This document shows, in pieces, positions 1 through 8,028 of a stretch of 64,000 bases of DNA. Source of the DNA: Streptomyces marinisediminis (GTDB lineage: Bacteria > Actinomycetota > Actinomycetes > Streptomycetales > Streptomycetaceae). A program made the position numbers and the translations under genes. Numbering within the stretch: position 1 is the first letter of the stretch; each line of letters starts with the position of its first letter. The DNA lies in assembly GCF_026262575.1 (NCBI RefSeq), contig NZ_JAPKFL010000022.1, positions 1 to 64,000 of the forward strand. Reading direction: 5' to 3'. The notes beneath the pieces were generated by a model that saw only the letters and a program-made list of their open reading frames with translations, made no database searches and had not been told where the DNA came from.

Positions 1-266
1 ACCTCGTCGTAGGTGAGCTCGATCTCGGCCCCGTACTTCTCGGCCAGCTCCCGGCCCGCCGGGGACTCGGCGTCCGGCGCGCCGTCCTTGAGGGTGACGA
101 TGTACTGGTTCTTGATCGTGCCCGGTGCGCCCGCGTTGGCGATCACGCCCACAGGCTCCTCGGCCGCGACCGCCGGGTAGGCGGCGCCGGCGCCCAGCGC
201 GACTGCCACCGCGGAGGTGACCGCGACGGCGGACCATCTGCGCTTGGGGGAACGCATCACTGCCAT
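1..266 (-). CDS. S8 (subtilisin-like) secreted serine protease, 5' end only
   Basis: Only the first 88 codons are inside the window; the gene runs off the left edge. The N-terminus has basic residues (RSPKRRW) and a hydrophobic Ala/Val stretch ending near AVAA, a normal Sec signal peptide. The segment IKNQYIVTLKDG near residues 52-63 is the opening of an I9 inhibitor prodomain, which folds the protease and is then cleaved off. The ATG at 266 is preceded by AAGGA at good spacing; a second in-frame ATG lies at 257. The catalytic Asp/His/Ser residues are outside the window, so the S8 assignment rests on the prodomain and leader. Expected to be an extracellular protease. Confidence 0.75.
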   Translation of the reverse strand, partial: MAVMRSPKRRWSAVAVTSAVAVALGAGAAYPAVAAEEPVGVIANAGAPGTIKNQYIVTLKDGAPDAESPAGRELAEKYGAEIELTYDE

Positions 267-713
267 GGAGAGATCCTTCTCTTGGTGGTGCGCGGAGTGG
301 GGAAACGGTGGTCGCGAACATGACATTGGCAACCACTGGCCGAAACCCTTCACCGCGGAATCGGATGAGCGCAAGAGGTCTGCGGGAATTTCCTGAACTC
401 CCGTACCACACCCATCACCTGGTGTCCGGACGGCCCTTGGCCCCGGATGAGCCATCCCTACGGATACGCAGAAAACAGGAACACGGAGCACCCGAGAGAA
501 AAGTCTCCGCGCGTTGACCCGTTGCCCATGGCCGGTTTTCCCTTTTCCTCCTCCGGGAAAACGCGACGACGCCTCATGTCACCCGCGTCACGGATACGCA
601 ACTAACTCCGCACACGCCCCTGTTGCCCGCCCCGGGCGCGAGCGGACCCGCGCGCTCCCCCCGGCGCCGCACCCGCGCCCCGCGGCCGTCCGCCCGGCGG
701 GCGCCGCGGGGTC
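267..713. other. Intergenic region between protease and BACON-protein gene
   Basis: About 450 bases lie between the protease start and the 3' end of the next minus-strand gene. The right edge holds a strong hairpin (678-711). The left part, just upstream of the protease start, should carry its promoter, but no convincing hexamer pair was picked out. Open frames here look like compositional noise. Confidence 0.5.
678..711 (-). terminator. GC-rich hairpin after the BACON-protein gene
   Basis: Arms CCCCGCGGC (678-686) and GCCGCGGGG (703-711) pair perfectly around a 16-base loop that is itself partly self-complementary. It begins three bases past the stop of the minus-strand gene, as expected for a U-tract-less Streptomyces terminator. 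Confidence 0.6.
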
Positions 714-2555
714 TCAGTCGGCGGCTGAGGGCGACGGGGAGTCGGAGGGCGAGGGCTCCGGCTCGGTCGGGGTGGGCGCGGGCTCCTCGGGGGGCTCGGT
801 GGGGCCCGGCTCCGGGGTGCGGCCCTGGCCCTCGACGGTGATGACCGCGCCGGCGGGGGCGAGGTGGATGTGGGCCGTCCACGGCCCGCTGGGCTCGGTG
901 TCCGCGTCCACGGTGACCGTGATCGTCGTCGACTCGCCCGGGGCGAGCGTGCCGGACGCGTGACTGAGCCGCAGCCACGGCGCGTCGGCGGCCGCGGACC
1001 AGGTGACGGGCGAACCGCCCGAGGCGGTGAGCGTGACGTGGGTCGCGTCACCGCTCGTCGCGGCCTCCACCTCCACGCGGCCGGGGGCCGGGGCGGTGGT
1101 GGCGCCGCCGGCGGGCGGCGGCGTGACCGTCCGGTCGGCGGGCGGCCGGCCGGGGCGCTCGTCGTCCCGGCCGGGCTCCGCCTGGGCCGTCACCGAGACG
1201 CCGACGCGGCTCTCGGCATCCTCCCCGGACACCGGGCCGTGGTCCCCGTGGGAGCGCTGGCCGCCCTCGGGGGCGGCGCCGTCGGGCGTGCCGTCGGCGT
1301 CCTCGGACTCCACGGCGGCCACCGAGGCGCCCTCGCGCGCCTCACCGGTCAGCGGCGCGCCCCGGTAGGCCGCCCACACGGCGAGGACGGGCGCCGCGAT
1401 GACGGTGGCGACGACGGTGGTGGTGACGGCGCGGCTGCGCAGGCGCTCGCGGCGCGCGGCCCGGTCGCGGTCGGTGACCGGGAAACCCCGCCGGTCGAAG
1501 CGCGGGGTGTGCAGCATGCGGGCGCGCAGCGCGCCGCGCAGGGCGGCGTGGACGGCCGCCCGGGGCGCGGCCAGCACGGGCAGCGTGCCGGAGCCCGTGG
1601 GCGCGGTGCCGGGCCAGGGCTGCCCGGCCGTGGAGCGCTCGGCGGCACGGCGGCACAGCGGGCACGCGTCGACGTGCCGGACGAGCTCGCGGCACAGCGC
1701 GGTGCCCAGCAGCACCTCGTGGTCCGCGGCGATGCGGGCGACGGTGGGGCAGCCGCCGGTGGCGACGACGGCGAGCGCGGCCCGGGTGCGCTCGACCTCG
1801 CAGGCGCCGCTGGACAGCAGGGCGCGGGCGGCGTCCTCGCTCTTGCCCAGCACGGCGGCCACCTCGTGCACGGGAAGCTGGTGGCGCACGGCCAGCTCCA
1901 GCGCCTCGCGCTGCTCGGGCGCGGTGCCCGCGGCCTCCGGCCAGGCCAGCGCGCCCAGTTCGCGGCGGCGCTGGTCGGCGGCGGGCCCGGACAGCGGCGG
2001 CCCCTCGGCACGCGGCGGAGTACCCGCGGACAGCCGGCGCAGGCACGACCAGCGGGTCAGCGCGTACAGCCAGGGCCGGTGGGCGGCCGGGTCGGCGGGG
2101 GCGCGGTCGCGCAGCCGCTGCCGCTCGGCGACGGCCAGTGCCTCGCCGAGCGCGGCGATGGCGGCGTCGTGGTCGCACATGACCGACAGACAGTAGGAGA
2201 ACAGCCCGTCGAGGTAGGCGTCGAAGTGGGCGGGCGGGCGCTCCTCGGAGTGCCCGGGACGCCGGCCGCTCCCGCCGGAGCGGCCGGAGGCGCGGTGCAT
2301 GCCGGTGCCGGAGCCCGCGCCGTGCCGTGCGGAGTGCTTGGCGGAGTGCTTCGCCGGCTGCCTCGCCGTCTGTTTCGCCGCCTGTTTCGCCGCCTGCTTC
2401 TTCGCCGCCTGCTTCGCGGATCGTTTCGCCTGGCCGGCGGCCCGGCGGTCACCGCCGGGCTCGCCCGCGGCGGCAGCCTGCGTGCCGGCGCGCGGCGCGG
2501 CCCGGCGCGCTCGGTGGGCGCCGGTGCGGTCGGGGAGCTGCTCGCGCCTGGTCAT
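714..2555 (-). CDS. Sigma-like / anti-sigma-like transmembrane protein with BACON domain
   Basis: This 613-residue protein has several parts. First is a Lys/Ala-rich low-complexity tail with KQAAK-type repeats (about residues 42-75). Next is a helical segment resembling ECF sigma factor regions 2 and 4 (about 110-260). Then a short zinc-binding motif HVDACPLC (H294, C298, C301) recalls zinc-finger anti-sigma factors. After that come one membrane helix (AVTTTVVATVIAAPVLAVW) and a C-terminal beta-rich segment with WLRLSHASGTLAPG typical of a BACON domain. A Pro/Glu-rich tail ends it. The topology suggests a cytoplasmic regulatory part and an outside carbohydrate- or surface-binding domain. Whether the sigma-like region still binds DNA or polymerase is unknown. 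Start ATG 2555; an in-frame GTG at 2558 fits a leaderless promoter (TACCGT at 2565-2570) equally well. Confidence 0.75.
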   Translation of the reverse strand: MTRREQLPDRTGAHRARRAAPRAGTQAAAAGEPGGDRRAAGQAKRSAKQAAKKQAAKQAAKQTARQPAKHSAKHSARHGAGSGTGMHRASGRSGGSGRRPGHSEERPPAHFDAYLDGLFSYCLSVMCDHDAAIAALGEALAVAERQRLRDRAPADPAAHRPWLYALTRWSCLRRLSAGTPPRAEGPPLSGPAADQRRRELGALAWPEAAGTAPEQREALELAVRHQLPVHEVAAVLGKSEDAARALLSSGACEVERTRAALAVVATGGCPTVARIAADHEVLLGTALCRELVRHVDACPLCRRAAERSTAGQPWPGTAPTGSGTLPVLAAPRAAVHAALRGALRARMLHTPRFDRRGFPVTDRDRAARRERLRSRAVTTTVVATVIAAPVLAVWAAYRGAPLTGEAREGASVAAVESEDADGTPDGAAPEGGQRSHGDHGPVSGEDAESRVGVSVTAQAEPGRDDERPGRPPADRTVTPPPAGGATTAPAPGRVEVEAATSGDATHVTLTASGGSPVTWSAAADAPWLRLSHASGTLAPGESTTITVTVDADTEPSGPWTAHIHLAPAGAVITVEGQGRTPEPGPTEPPEEPAPTPTEPEPSPSDSPSPSAAD

Positions 2556-2564
2556 CACTGGGTG

Positions 2565-2570
2565 ACGGTA
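2565..2570 (-). promoter_or_regulatory. -10 element TACCGT, probably leaderless
   Basis: TACCGT read on the minus strand ends 6 bases before the in-frame GTG at 2558. No ribosome binding site is present, so transcription probably starts at the start codon. Confidence 0.5.
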
Positions 2571-2595
2571 GGCGGCACACCGACGCGATCCACCG

Positions 2596-2627
2596 GTCAC
2601 CGACCCGGGTTAACCCGGACGGGTGAC
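2596..2627. promoter_or_regulatory. 32-bp dyad centred on GTTAAC in a divergent intergenic region
   Basis: The centre CCGGGTTAACCCGG (2605-2618) is a perfect 14-bp palindrome. The outer GTCACC and GGTGAC add a second symmetric layer. It sits between the divergent BACON-protein gene and radA, about 40 bp upstream of the former, where an operator would be expected. The binding protein is unknown. Confidence 0.45.
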
Positions 2628-2771
2628 GCCTTCTCACTCGGAAGAGGACACGTCGGAGCGCGCCGCTGCCGTCGGCGCCTCACCCGCGCGGGGCGCCGAC
2701 GCCCCGGTGGTGGCGAGGCGCCCGTCACCCCGCGGGGGCGAGGCGCCGCCCGTGCTGTCGGCGCCCGCCGC

Positions 2772-2777
2772 TACCGT
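2772..2777 (+). promoter_or_regulatory. radA -10 element TACCGT, leaderless
   Basis: TACCGT is followed by 7 bases and the radA ATG, with no Shine-Dalgarno sequence between. This supports both the chosen start and a leaderless transcript. Confidence 0.5.
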
Positions 2778-2784
2778 GAGCGCC

Positions 2785-4167
2785 ATGGCTGCCCGCAAGT
2801 CGTCCGCGAAGGACCGTCCCTCCTACCGCTGCTCCGACTGCGGTTGGTCCACCCCCAAGTGGCTGGGCCGCTGCTCCGAGTGCCACGCGTGGAACACCAT
2901 CGAGGAGCAGGGCGGCCCCGGCGTGCGGACGACGGCGCCGGGCCGGGTGACGGCCCCCGCCCTGCCGATCGGCCAGGTGGACGCCCGGCAGGCGGCCGCC
3001 CGCCCCACCGGCGTCCCCGAGCTGGACCGGGTGCTCGGCGGGGGCCTGGTGCCCGGCGCCGTGGTGCTGCTGGCCGGGGAGCCGGGCGTGGGCAAGTCCA
3101 CCCTGCTGCTGGACGTGGCGGCGAAGGCGGCCGACGAGGCCCGGCCGACGCTCTACATCACCGGGGAGGAGTCGGCCGGCCAGGTGCGCATGCGGGCCGA
3201 CCGCATCGGCGCGCTCAGCGAGCACCTCTACCTCGCGGCCGAGACGGACCTCGCGGCGGTGCTCGGCCACCTCGACGACATCAAGCCCGCCCTGCTGGTG
3301 CTGGACTCGGTGCAGACGGTCGCCTCCCCGGAGATCGACGGCGCGCCCGGGGGCATGGCGCAGGTGCGCGAGGTGGCCGGGGCGCTGATCCGGGCGTCCA
3401 AGGAGCGCGGCATGTCCACGCTGCTGGTCGGCCACGTCACCAAGGACGGCGCCATCGCCGGGCCGCGCCTGCTGGAGCATTTGGTGGACGTGGTGCTGCA
3501 CTTCGAGGGGGACCGGCACGCCCGGCTGCGCCTGGTGCGCGGCGTGAAGAACCGCTACGGCGCGACGGACGAGGTGGGCTGCTTCGAGCTGCACGACGAG
3601 GGGATCACGGGCCTGGCCGACCCGTCGGGCCTCTTCCTCACCCGGCGTGACGCGCCGGTGCCCGGCACCTGCCTGACGGTGACGCTGGAGGGGCGGCGCC
3701 CGCTCGTGGCCGAGGTGCAGGCGCTCACCGTCGACACGCAGATCCCCTCGCCCCGGCGCACCACCTCCGGCCTGGAGACCTCGCGGGTGTCGATGATGCT
3801 GGCGGTGCTGGAGCAGCGCGGCCGGATCAACGCGCTGGGCAAGCGCGACATCTACAGCGCCACGGTCGGCGGGGTGCGGCTGTCGGAGCCGGCCGCCGAC
3901 CTGGCCGTGGCCCTGGCCCTGGCCAGCGCCGCGATCGACACCCCGCTGCCGAAGAACCTGGTGGCGATCGGCGAGGTGGGGCTGGCCGGCGAGGTGCGCC
4001 GGGTGACCGGCGTGCAGCGGCGGCTGAGCGAGGCCGCGCGCCTGGGATTCACCCACGCCCTGGTGCCCACGGACCCGGGCCGGGTGCCCGACGGCATGCG
4101 CGTACTGGAGGTCGCCGACATAGGGGACGCGCTGCGCGCGCTGCCCCCGCGCAGCGCGCGGGCCTGA
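2785..4167 (+). CDS. radA: DNA repair protein RadA
   Basis: RadA is a RecA-like ATPase that drives branch migration of recombination intermediates during repair. This 460-residue protein has the family length and layout: a C4 zinc finger (C16, C19, C30, C33), the Walker A loop GEPGVGKST (98-106), a RadA motif KNRYGATDEVG (usually KNRFG, a conservative change), and a C-terminal Lon-protease-like domain (SGLETSRVSMMLAVLEQR onward). The frame stays open upstream to about 2623, but that part is low complexity. The ATG at 2785 gives the standard N-terminus and follows a TACCGT -10 element by 7 bases. disA follows 89 bases downstream, a pairing conserved in actinobacteria and firmicutes. Confidence 0.95.
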   Translation: MAARKSSAKDRPSYRCSDCGWSTPKWLGRCSECHAWNTIEEQGGPGVRTTAPGRVTAPALPIGQVDARQAAARPTGVPELDRVLGGGLVPGAVVLLAGEPGVGKSTLLLDVAAKAADEARPTLYITGEESAGQVRMRADRIGALSEHLYLAAETDLAAVLGHLDDIKPALLVLDSVQTVASPEIDGAPGGMAQVREVAGALIRASKERGMSTLLVGHVTKDGAIAGPRLLEHLVDVVLHFEGDRHARLRLVRGVKNRYGATDEVGCFELHDEGITGLADPSGLFLTRRDAPVPGTCLTVTLEGRRPLVAEVQALTVDTQIPSPRRTTSGLETSRVSMMLAVLEQRGRINALGKRDIYSATVGGVRLSEPAADLAVALALASAAIDTPLPKNLVAIGEVGLAGEVRRVTGVQRRLSEAARLGFTHALVPTDPGRVPDGMRVLEVADIGDALRALPPRSARA

Positions 4168-4183
4168 GCCCCGGCGCCGCCGG

Positions 4184-4189
4184 TAGACT
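4184..4189 (+). promoter_or_regulatory. Possible disA -10 element TAGACT
   Basis: TAGACT lies about 68 bases before the disA GTG in the radA-disA gap. It fits TAnnnT, but no good -35 is visible 16-18 bases upstream. Confidence 0.3.
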
Positions 4190-4256
4190 TTGCCCTGGTC
4201 TCGCCCGTACGTACGCACGACCCCTCGCCGGAACCAGGCACGACCGAAGGAGCGCC

Positions 4257-5354
4257 GTGGCACCCATCGACCGGGCAGGAGCCGCTGACAAGCTGATGCG
4301 CGCCTCACTCAGCGCGGTCGCCCCCGGCACCGCGCTGCGCGACGGCCTGGAGCGCGTCCTGCGCGGGAACACCGGTGGGCTGATCGTCCTCGGCATGGAC
4401 CGCACGGTGGAGCCGCTGTGCAGCGGCGGCTTCGTGCTGGACGTCGAGTTCAGCGCGACGCGCCTGCGTGAGCTGTGCAAGCTCGACGGCGCGCTCGTGC
4501 TGGACAAGGACATCACCAAGATCGTGCGCGCCGGCGTACAACTGGTGCCCGACGCCTCGATCCCCACGGAGGAGACCGGCACCCGGCACCGCACCGCGCA
4601 GCGGGTGTCCATCCAGACCGGCTTCCCGGTCGTCTCCGTCAGCCAGTCGATGCGGCTGATCGCCCTGTACGTCAACGGCCACCGGCGGGTGCTGGAGGAC
4701 TCCGCGGCGATCCTCTCCCGCGCGAACCAGGCCCTGGCCACCCTGGAGCGGTACAAGCTGCGCCTGGACGAAGTGGCGGGAACGCTCTCCGCGCTGGAGA
4801 TCGAGGACCTCGTCACGGTGCGCGACGTCTCGGCGGTGGCGCAGCGCCTGGAGATGGTGCGCCGCATCGCCACGGAGATCGCCGAGTACGTGGTGGAGCT
4901 GGGCACCGACGGGCGGCTGCTCTCGCTCCAGCTCGACGAGCTGATCGCGGGCGTGGAGCCGGAGCGGGAGCTGGTCGCGCGGGACTACGTGCCGCAGCCC
5001 TCGGGCAAGCGCGGCCGCACGGTGGGCAGCGCCCTCACCGAGCTGGACCGGCTCAGCCACTCCGAACTCCTGGAACTGGCCACCGTGGCACGGGCCCTGG
5101 GCTACAGCGGCGCCCCCGAGACGCTCGACTCGGCCGTCTCCCCGCGCGGGTTCCGGCTGCTGGCCAAGGTACCGCGGCTGCCGAACACGGTCATCGAGCG
5201 GCTGGTCGAGCACTTCGGCGGGCTGCAGAAGCTGCTCGCCGCCAGCGTGGACGACCTCCAGACGGTCGACGGCGTCGGCGAGGCCCGCGCCCGCTCGGTC
5301 CGCGAGGGCCTGTCCCGCCTGGCGGAGTCCTCGATCCTGGAACGCTACGTCTGA
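4257..5354 (+). CDS. disA: DNA integrity scanning diadenylate cyclase DisA
   Basis: DisA makes cyclic di-AMP from two ATP and stops synthesis when it meets branched DNA. The 365-residue product has the DAC-domain motifs DGA (77-79) and RHR (110-112) that bind and cyclise ATP, then a helical spine. It ends in a RuvA-like helix-hairpin-helix DNA-binding region (VDGVGEARARSVREGLSRL). The GTG start at 4257 follows GAAGGAG-type sequence (CCGAAGGAGCGCC). Its location after radA links c-di-AMP output to recombination structures; in Streptomyces c-di-AMP also controls ion and osmotic balance. Confidence 0.96.
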   Translation: MAPIDRAGAADKLMRASLSAVAPGTALRDGLERVLRGNTGGLIVLGMDRTVEPLCSGGFVLDVEFSATRLRELCKLDGALVLDKDITKIVRAGVQLVPDASIPTEETGTRHRTAQRVSIQTGFPVVSVSQSMRLIALYVNGHRRVLEDSAAILSRANQALATLERYKLRLDEVAGTLSALEIEDLVTVRDVSAVAQRLEMVRRIATEIAEYVVELGTDGRLLSLQLDELIAGVEPERELVARDYVPQPSGKRGRTVGSALTELDRLSHSELLELATVARALGYSGAPETLDSAVSPRGFRLLAKVPRLPNTVIERLVEHFGGLQKLLAASVDDLQTVDGVGEARARSVREGLSRLAESSILERYV

Positions 5355-5656
5355 CCCTCCCCCGCCCCGCCACGGCGCGCGGCGCCACGCGACGCCCCGG
5401 GCACCGCGACGGCTCACCGCCCCGCGTCCCGCACCGCGCGCGACGGCGCCACCCACCGGCGACCCGTGCGCCACGGCCCCGTGACGCGCGGCGGACGACG
5501 GCCCGGGGCACCCCCACGGCGCGCCGCGGCGGACGACGCCGCCCGGGCGTGCCCGGCCCCGGGGCGCAGCGTCCGGCGGGCTCGCGCGCGGTGGTTCCGG
5601 CCGGAGTGCGGCGCCGCACCGGCCCCGGCCGGCCGCGCGCGCCGGGGGACGAGCCG
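5355..5656. other. Convergent intergenic region
   Basis: Three hundred bases of very GC-rich sequence separate the convergent disA and 5657-6526 genes. Several short inverted GC blocks occur, but I could not single out one clean long hairpin. No believable gene was seen. Confidence 0.4.
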
Positions 5657-6526
5657 TCAGTCCTTGGCGAGCACGAAGGAGATCTGCGCGGTGCCGAGCC
5701 CGGGGACGGCGACCTCGGCCAGATACGTGCCCGGGGCGGCGGCGTCGCGCGCGCTCTTCGGGCAGTCGGGGGCGCTGCCCTGCCGGTCCCACCGGACGGT
5801 GTGCGTGGCGGTGCCGCCCGCGGGGACCGCCAGGGCGGCCGCGTCGCCCGGCTCGGCGCAGTGCTCGGAGGACCACACGGTGTCGTCGTCCGCCTCCGAG
5901 ATGGTCAGGACCGCCTGGCGGGGGCCCACGCCCACCCGGCAGGCCGCGTCCCCGGTGTTCTCCACGGTGATCCGCAGCTCGGGCCGCTCGCCGGGGGCGT
6001 AGGTGTTCTCCGCGCTCTCCAGCCGCAGTTCCGCCGCGCCGGACGCGCACGCGGGCAGCCCGTCCGGGTCACCGCCGCCGGGCCCGCCCGAGCCCCCGGA
6101 GGCGCCCGCCGCGCCGCCGGAGCCGGACGCGCCGCCTCCCCCGGCACCGCCTGACCGGCCGTCGCCGGCGTCCGAACCGCCGTCACCGCCGTCACCGCCG
6201 CCCGCGCCGGCACCGCCGGTGTCGTCGCCCGCCCCGCCCGCGTCCGCGTCGCCCTCCGCGCCCGCGTCGGCCTCCTCGCGGCCTCCGGGGCGGTCGTCGG
6301 GCAGCGAGCCGGTCGGGGTGGGGCCCGGCGTGATGGGGCTCGACGCCCCCCGGCCGTCGTCCGGGCCGTCGCCCGCCTGGCCGCGCCGGTCGCCGTCACC
6401 GCCGAAGCCGGTGAACAGCCACACCACGAGCGCGGTCAGGAGCAGGAGGAAGCCCAGCGCAACGGCCCTCCGACGCCAGTAGATGGAGGAGGGAAGCGGC
6501 CCGATCGGATTGCGCAGTGATCCCAC
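5657..6526 (-). CDS. Membrane-anchored protein with Gly/Asp-rich linker, unknown function
   Basis: The 289-residue product starts with a short cytoplasmic segment, one membrane helix (AVALGFLLLLTALVVWLF) and a long Gly/Asp/Ala low-complexity linker (about residues 45-140). The C-terminal folded domain is about 120 residues (LPACASGAAELRLESAENTY onward). That domain has an Ig-like beta pattern with phrases such as ELRITVENTGDAACRVGVG and two pairs of cysteines, so it likely sits outside the membrane. From memory, a protein of this design lies beside disA/mutY in other Streptomyces; its role is not known to me. It is transcribed divergently from mutY. Confidence 0.75.
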   Translation of the reverse strand: MGSLRNPIGPLPSSIYWRRRAVALGFLLLLTALVVWLFTGFGGDGDRRGQAGDGPDDGRGASSPITPGPTPTGSLPDDRPGGREEADAGAEGDADAGGAGDDTGGAGAGGGDGGDGGSDAGDGRSGGAGGGGASGSGGAAGASGGSGGPGGGDPDGLPACASGAAELRLESAENTYAPGERPELRITVENTGDAACRVGVGPRQAVLTISEADDDTVWSSEHCAEPGDAAALAVPAGGTATHTVRWDRQGSAPDCPKSARDAAAPGTYLAEVAVPGLGTAQISFVLAKD

Positions 6527-6715
6527 GCGGAAACCTTACGAGACTTCGGCCACTCGTCCGGCCTCACCCGCCGGGCCGAACGTCAACTTTTCCGATCTAA
6601 GACCGCCGTGCGCCCCGTTCGCGCTCCGCCGCCTGCCGCAACGGCACCGCGCGGGCGACGGTAACCCAGCGCGGCGTTTCCGCCTCACCGCCCGGCGTGC
6701 CAGGATCGTAGGGCC

Positions 6716-7624
6716 ATGACTGTCACGACCGAAACCGCGATCCGGGAGCACGACGCCTCCGCGCTCCACGGCCCCGTCATCGACTGGTTCGACGCCCACG
6801 CCAGGGATCTGCCCTGGCGCCGCCCCGAGGCGGGCGCGTGGGGCGTCATGGTCAGCGAGTTCATGCTCCAGCAGACGCCGGTCAACCGCGTGCTGCCGGT
6901 GTACGAGGCGTGGTTGGCCCGCTGGCCGCGCCCCGCCGACCTGGCCGCCGAGCCGCCCGGTGAGGCGGTCCGCGCCTGGGGCCGGCTCGGCTACCCGCGC
7001 CGCGCGCTGCGGCTGCACGGGGCGGCCGTCGCCATAGCGGAACGGCACGGCGGTGACGTCCCGGCCGAGCACGCGCAGCTCCTGGCGCTGCCGGGGGTCG
7101 GCGAGTACACGGCCGCCGCGGTGGCCTCCTTCGCCTACGGCAAGCGCCACGCGGTGCTCGACACCAACGTGCGCCGCGTCTTCGCCCGCGCCCTGACCGG
7201 CACCCAGTACCCGCCGAACGCGACGACGGCGGCCGAACGCCGCCTGGCGCGGGCGGTCCTGCCCGCGGGCGAGGCCACGGCGGCCCGCTGGGCGGCGGCG
7301 ACGATGGAGCTGGGCGCCCTGGTGTGCACGGCCCGCTCGCCGGAGTGCGCACGCTGTCCGATCGCCGCGCGGTGCGCCTGGCGGCTGGCCGGGTCCCCGC
7401 CGCACGCGGGCCCGCCGCGCCGGGGCCAGACGTACGCGGGCACCGACCGCCAGGTGCGCGGCAAGCTGCTCGCCGTCCTGCGGGACGCCGAAGGGCCGGT
7501 GCCGCGCACCGCGCTGGACGCCGTCTGGGGTGACGCGGTGCAGCGGGCCCGGGCGCTGGACGGCCTGGTGGCGGACGGGCTGGTCGAGCCGCTCCCCGAC
7601 GCCCACTACCGCTTGCCGGGATGA
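6716..7624 (+). CDS. mutY: A/G-specific adenine glycosylase MutY
   Basis: MutY removes adenine mispaired with 8-oxoguanine. The 302-residue protein has the catalytic Glu in SEFMLQQTPVNRV (E48), the helix-hairpin-helix LPGVGEYTAAAV and the catalytic Asp region VLDTNVRRVF. Its [4Fe-4S] loop is C-X6-C-X2-C-X5-C (CTARSPECARCPIAARC). The C-terminal part after about residue 230 is short, so the NUDIX-like 8-oxoG-recognition domain of E. coli MutY is missing or minimal, as is common in actinobacteria. The chosen ATG has no Shine-Dalgarno. A perfect hairpin follows at 7666-7690. Confidence 0.95.
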   Translation: MTVTTETAIREHDASALHGPVIDWFDAHARDLPWRRPEAGAWGVMVSEFMLQQTPVNRVLPVYEAWLARWPRPADLAAEPPGEAVRAWGRLGYPRRALRLHGAAVAIAERHGGDVPAEHAQLLALPGVGEYTAAAVASFAYGKRHAVLDTNVRRVFARALTGTQYPPNATTAAERRLARAVLPAGEATAARWAAATMELGALVCTARSPECARCPIAARCAWRLAGSPPHAGPPRRGQTYAGTDRQVRGKLLAVLRDAEGPVPRTALDAVWGDAVQRARALDGLVADGLVEPLPDAHYRLPG

Positions 7625-8028
7625 CCGCCTTGCCGGGCGAGCGCGTCCGGCGGGACGGCGCGGCACCCCGGGCGCGCTGAGCGCCCGGGGCCGCCCGGCG
7701 GCTCCCGCGCCGGCGCCGGTACGGAGCGCGGCGACCGGCGAGCACCACGCCCCGGGCCCGCGGCCGGACCGGACGACGCACCGCCGCCCCGGGCGCGCGG
7801 TGCGATCCGGCGCCCGCGGCCACCCCGGCGCGCGGCGCAGCCGGGGCGGACGCCGCCGAGGGGGCGTGCGCCGGGCGGGCCGGGCGTGCGCGGGGCGGCC
7901 TGTTACACAACCGATGGCATTCCGCCGGACGGCCGTGCCGTCCGCGCCGGTGTCGCCGCAACACCGCGTCCCTACCGTCGTCGGCGTACGGACGAGGCCG
8001 CATCGGCGAGCCAAGGGGAGGCGAACCA
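7625..8028. other. mutY-sigE intergenic region
   Basis: About 400 bases. The left part holds the mutY terminator hairpin; the middle is GC-rich and featureless. The last ~120 bases are less GC-rich and should carry the sigE promoter, which in S. coelicolor depends on phosphorylated CseB. I could not identify the CseB site by eye. Confidence 0.4.
7666..7690 (+). terminator. mutY terminator hairpin
   Basis: CCCCGGGCGC and GCGCCCGGGG form a perfect 10-bp stem around the 5-base loop GCTGA, 42 bases after the mutY stop. No T-tract follows. Confidence 0.7.
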
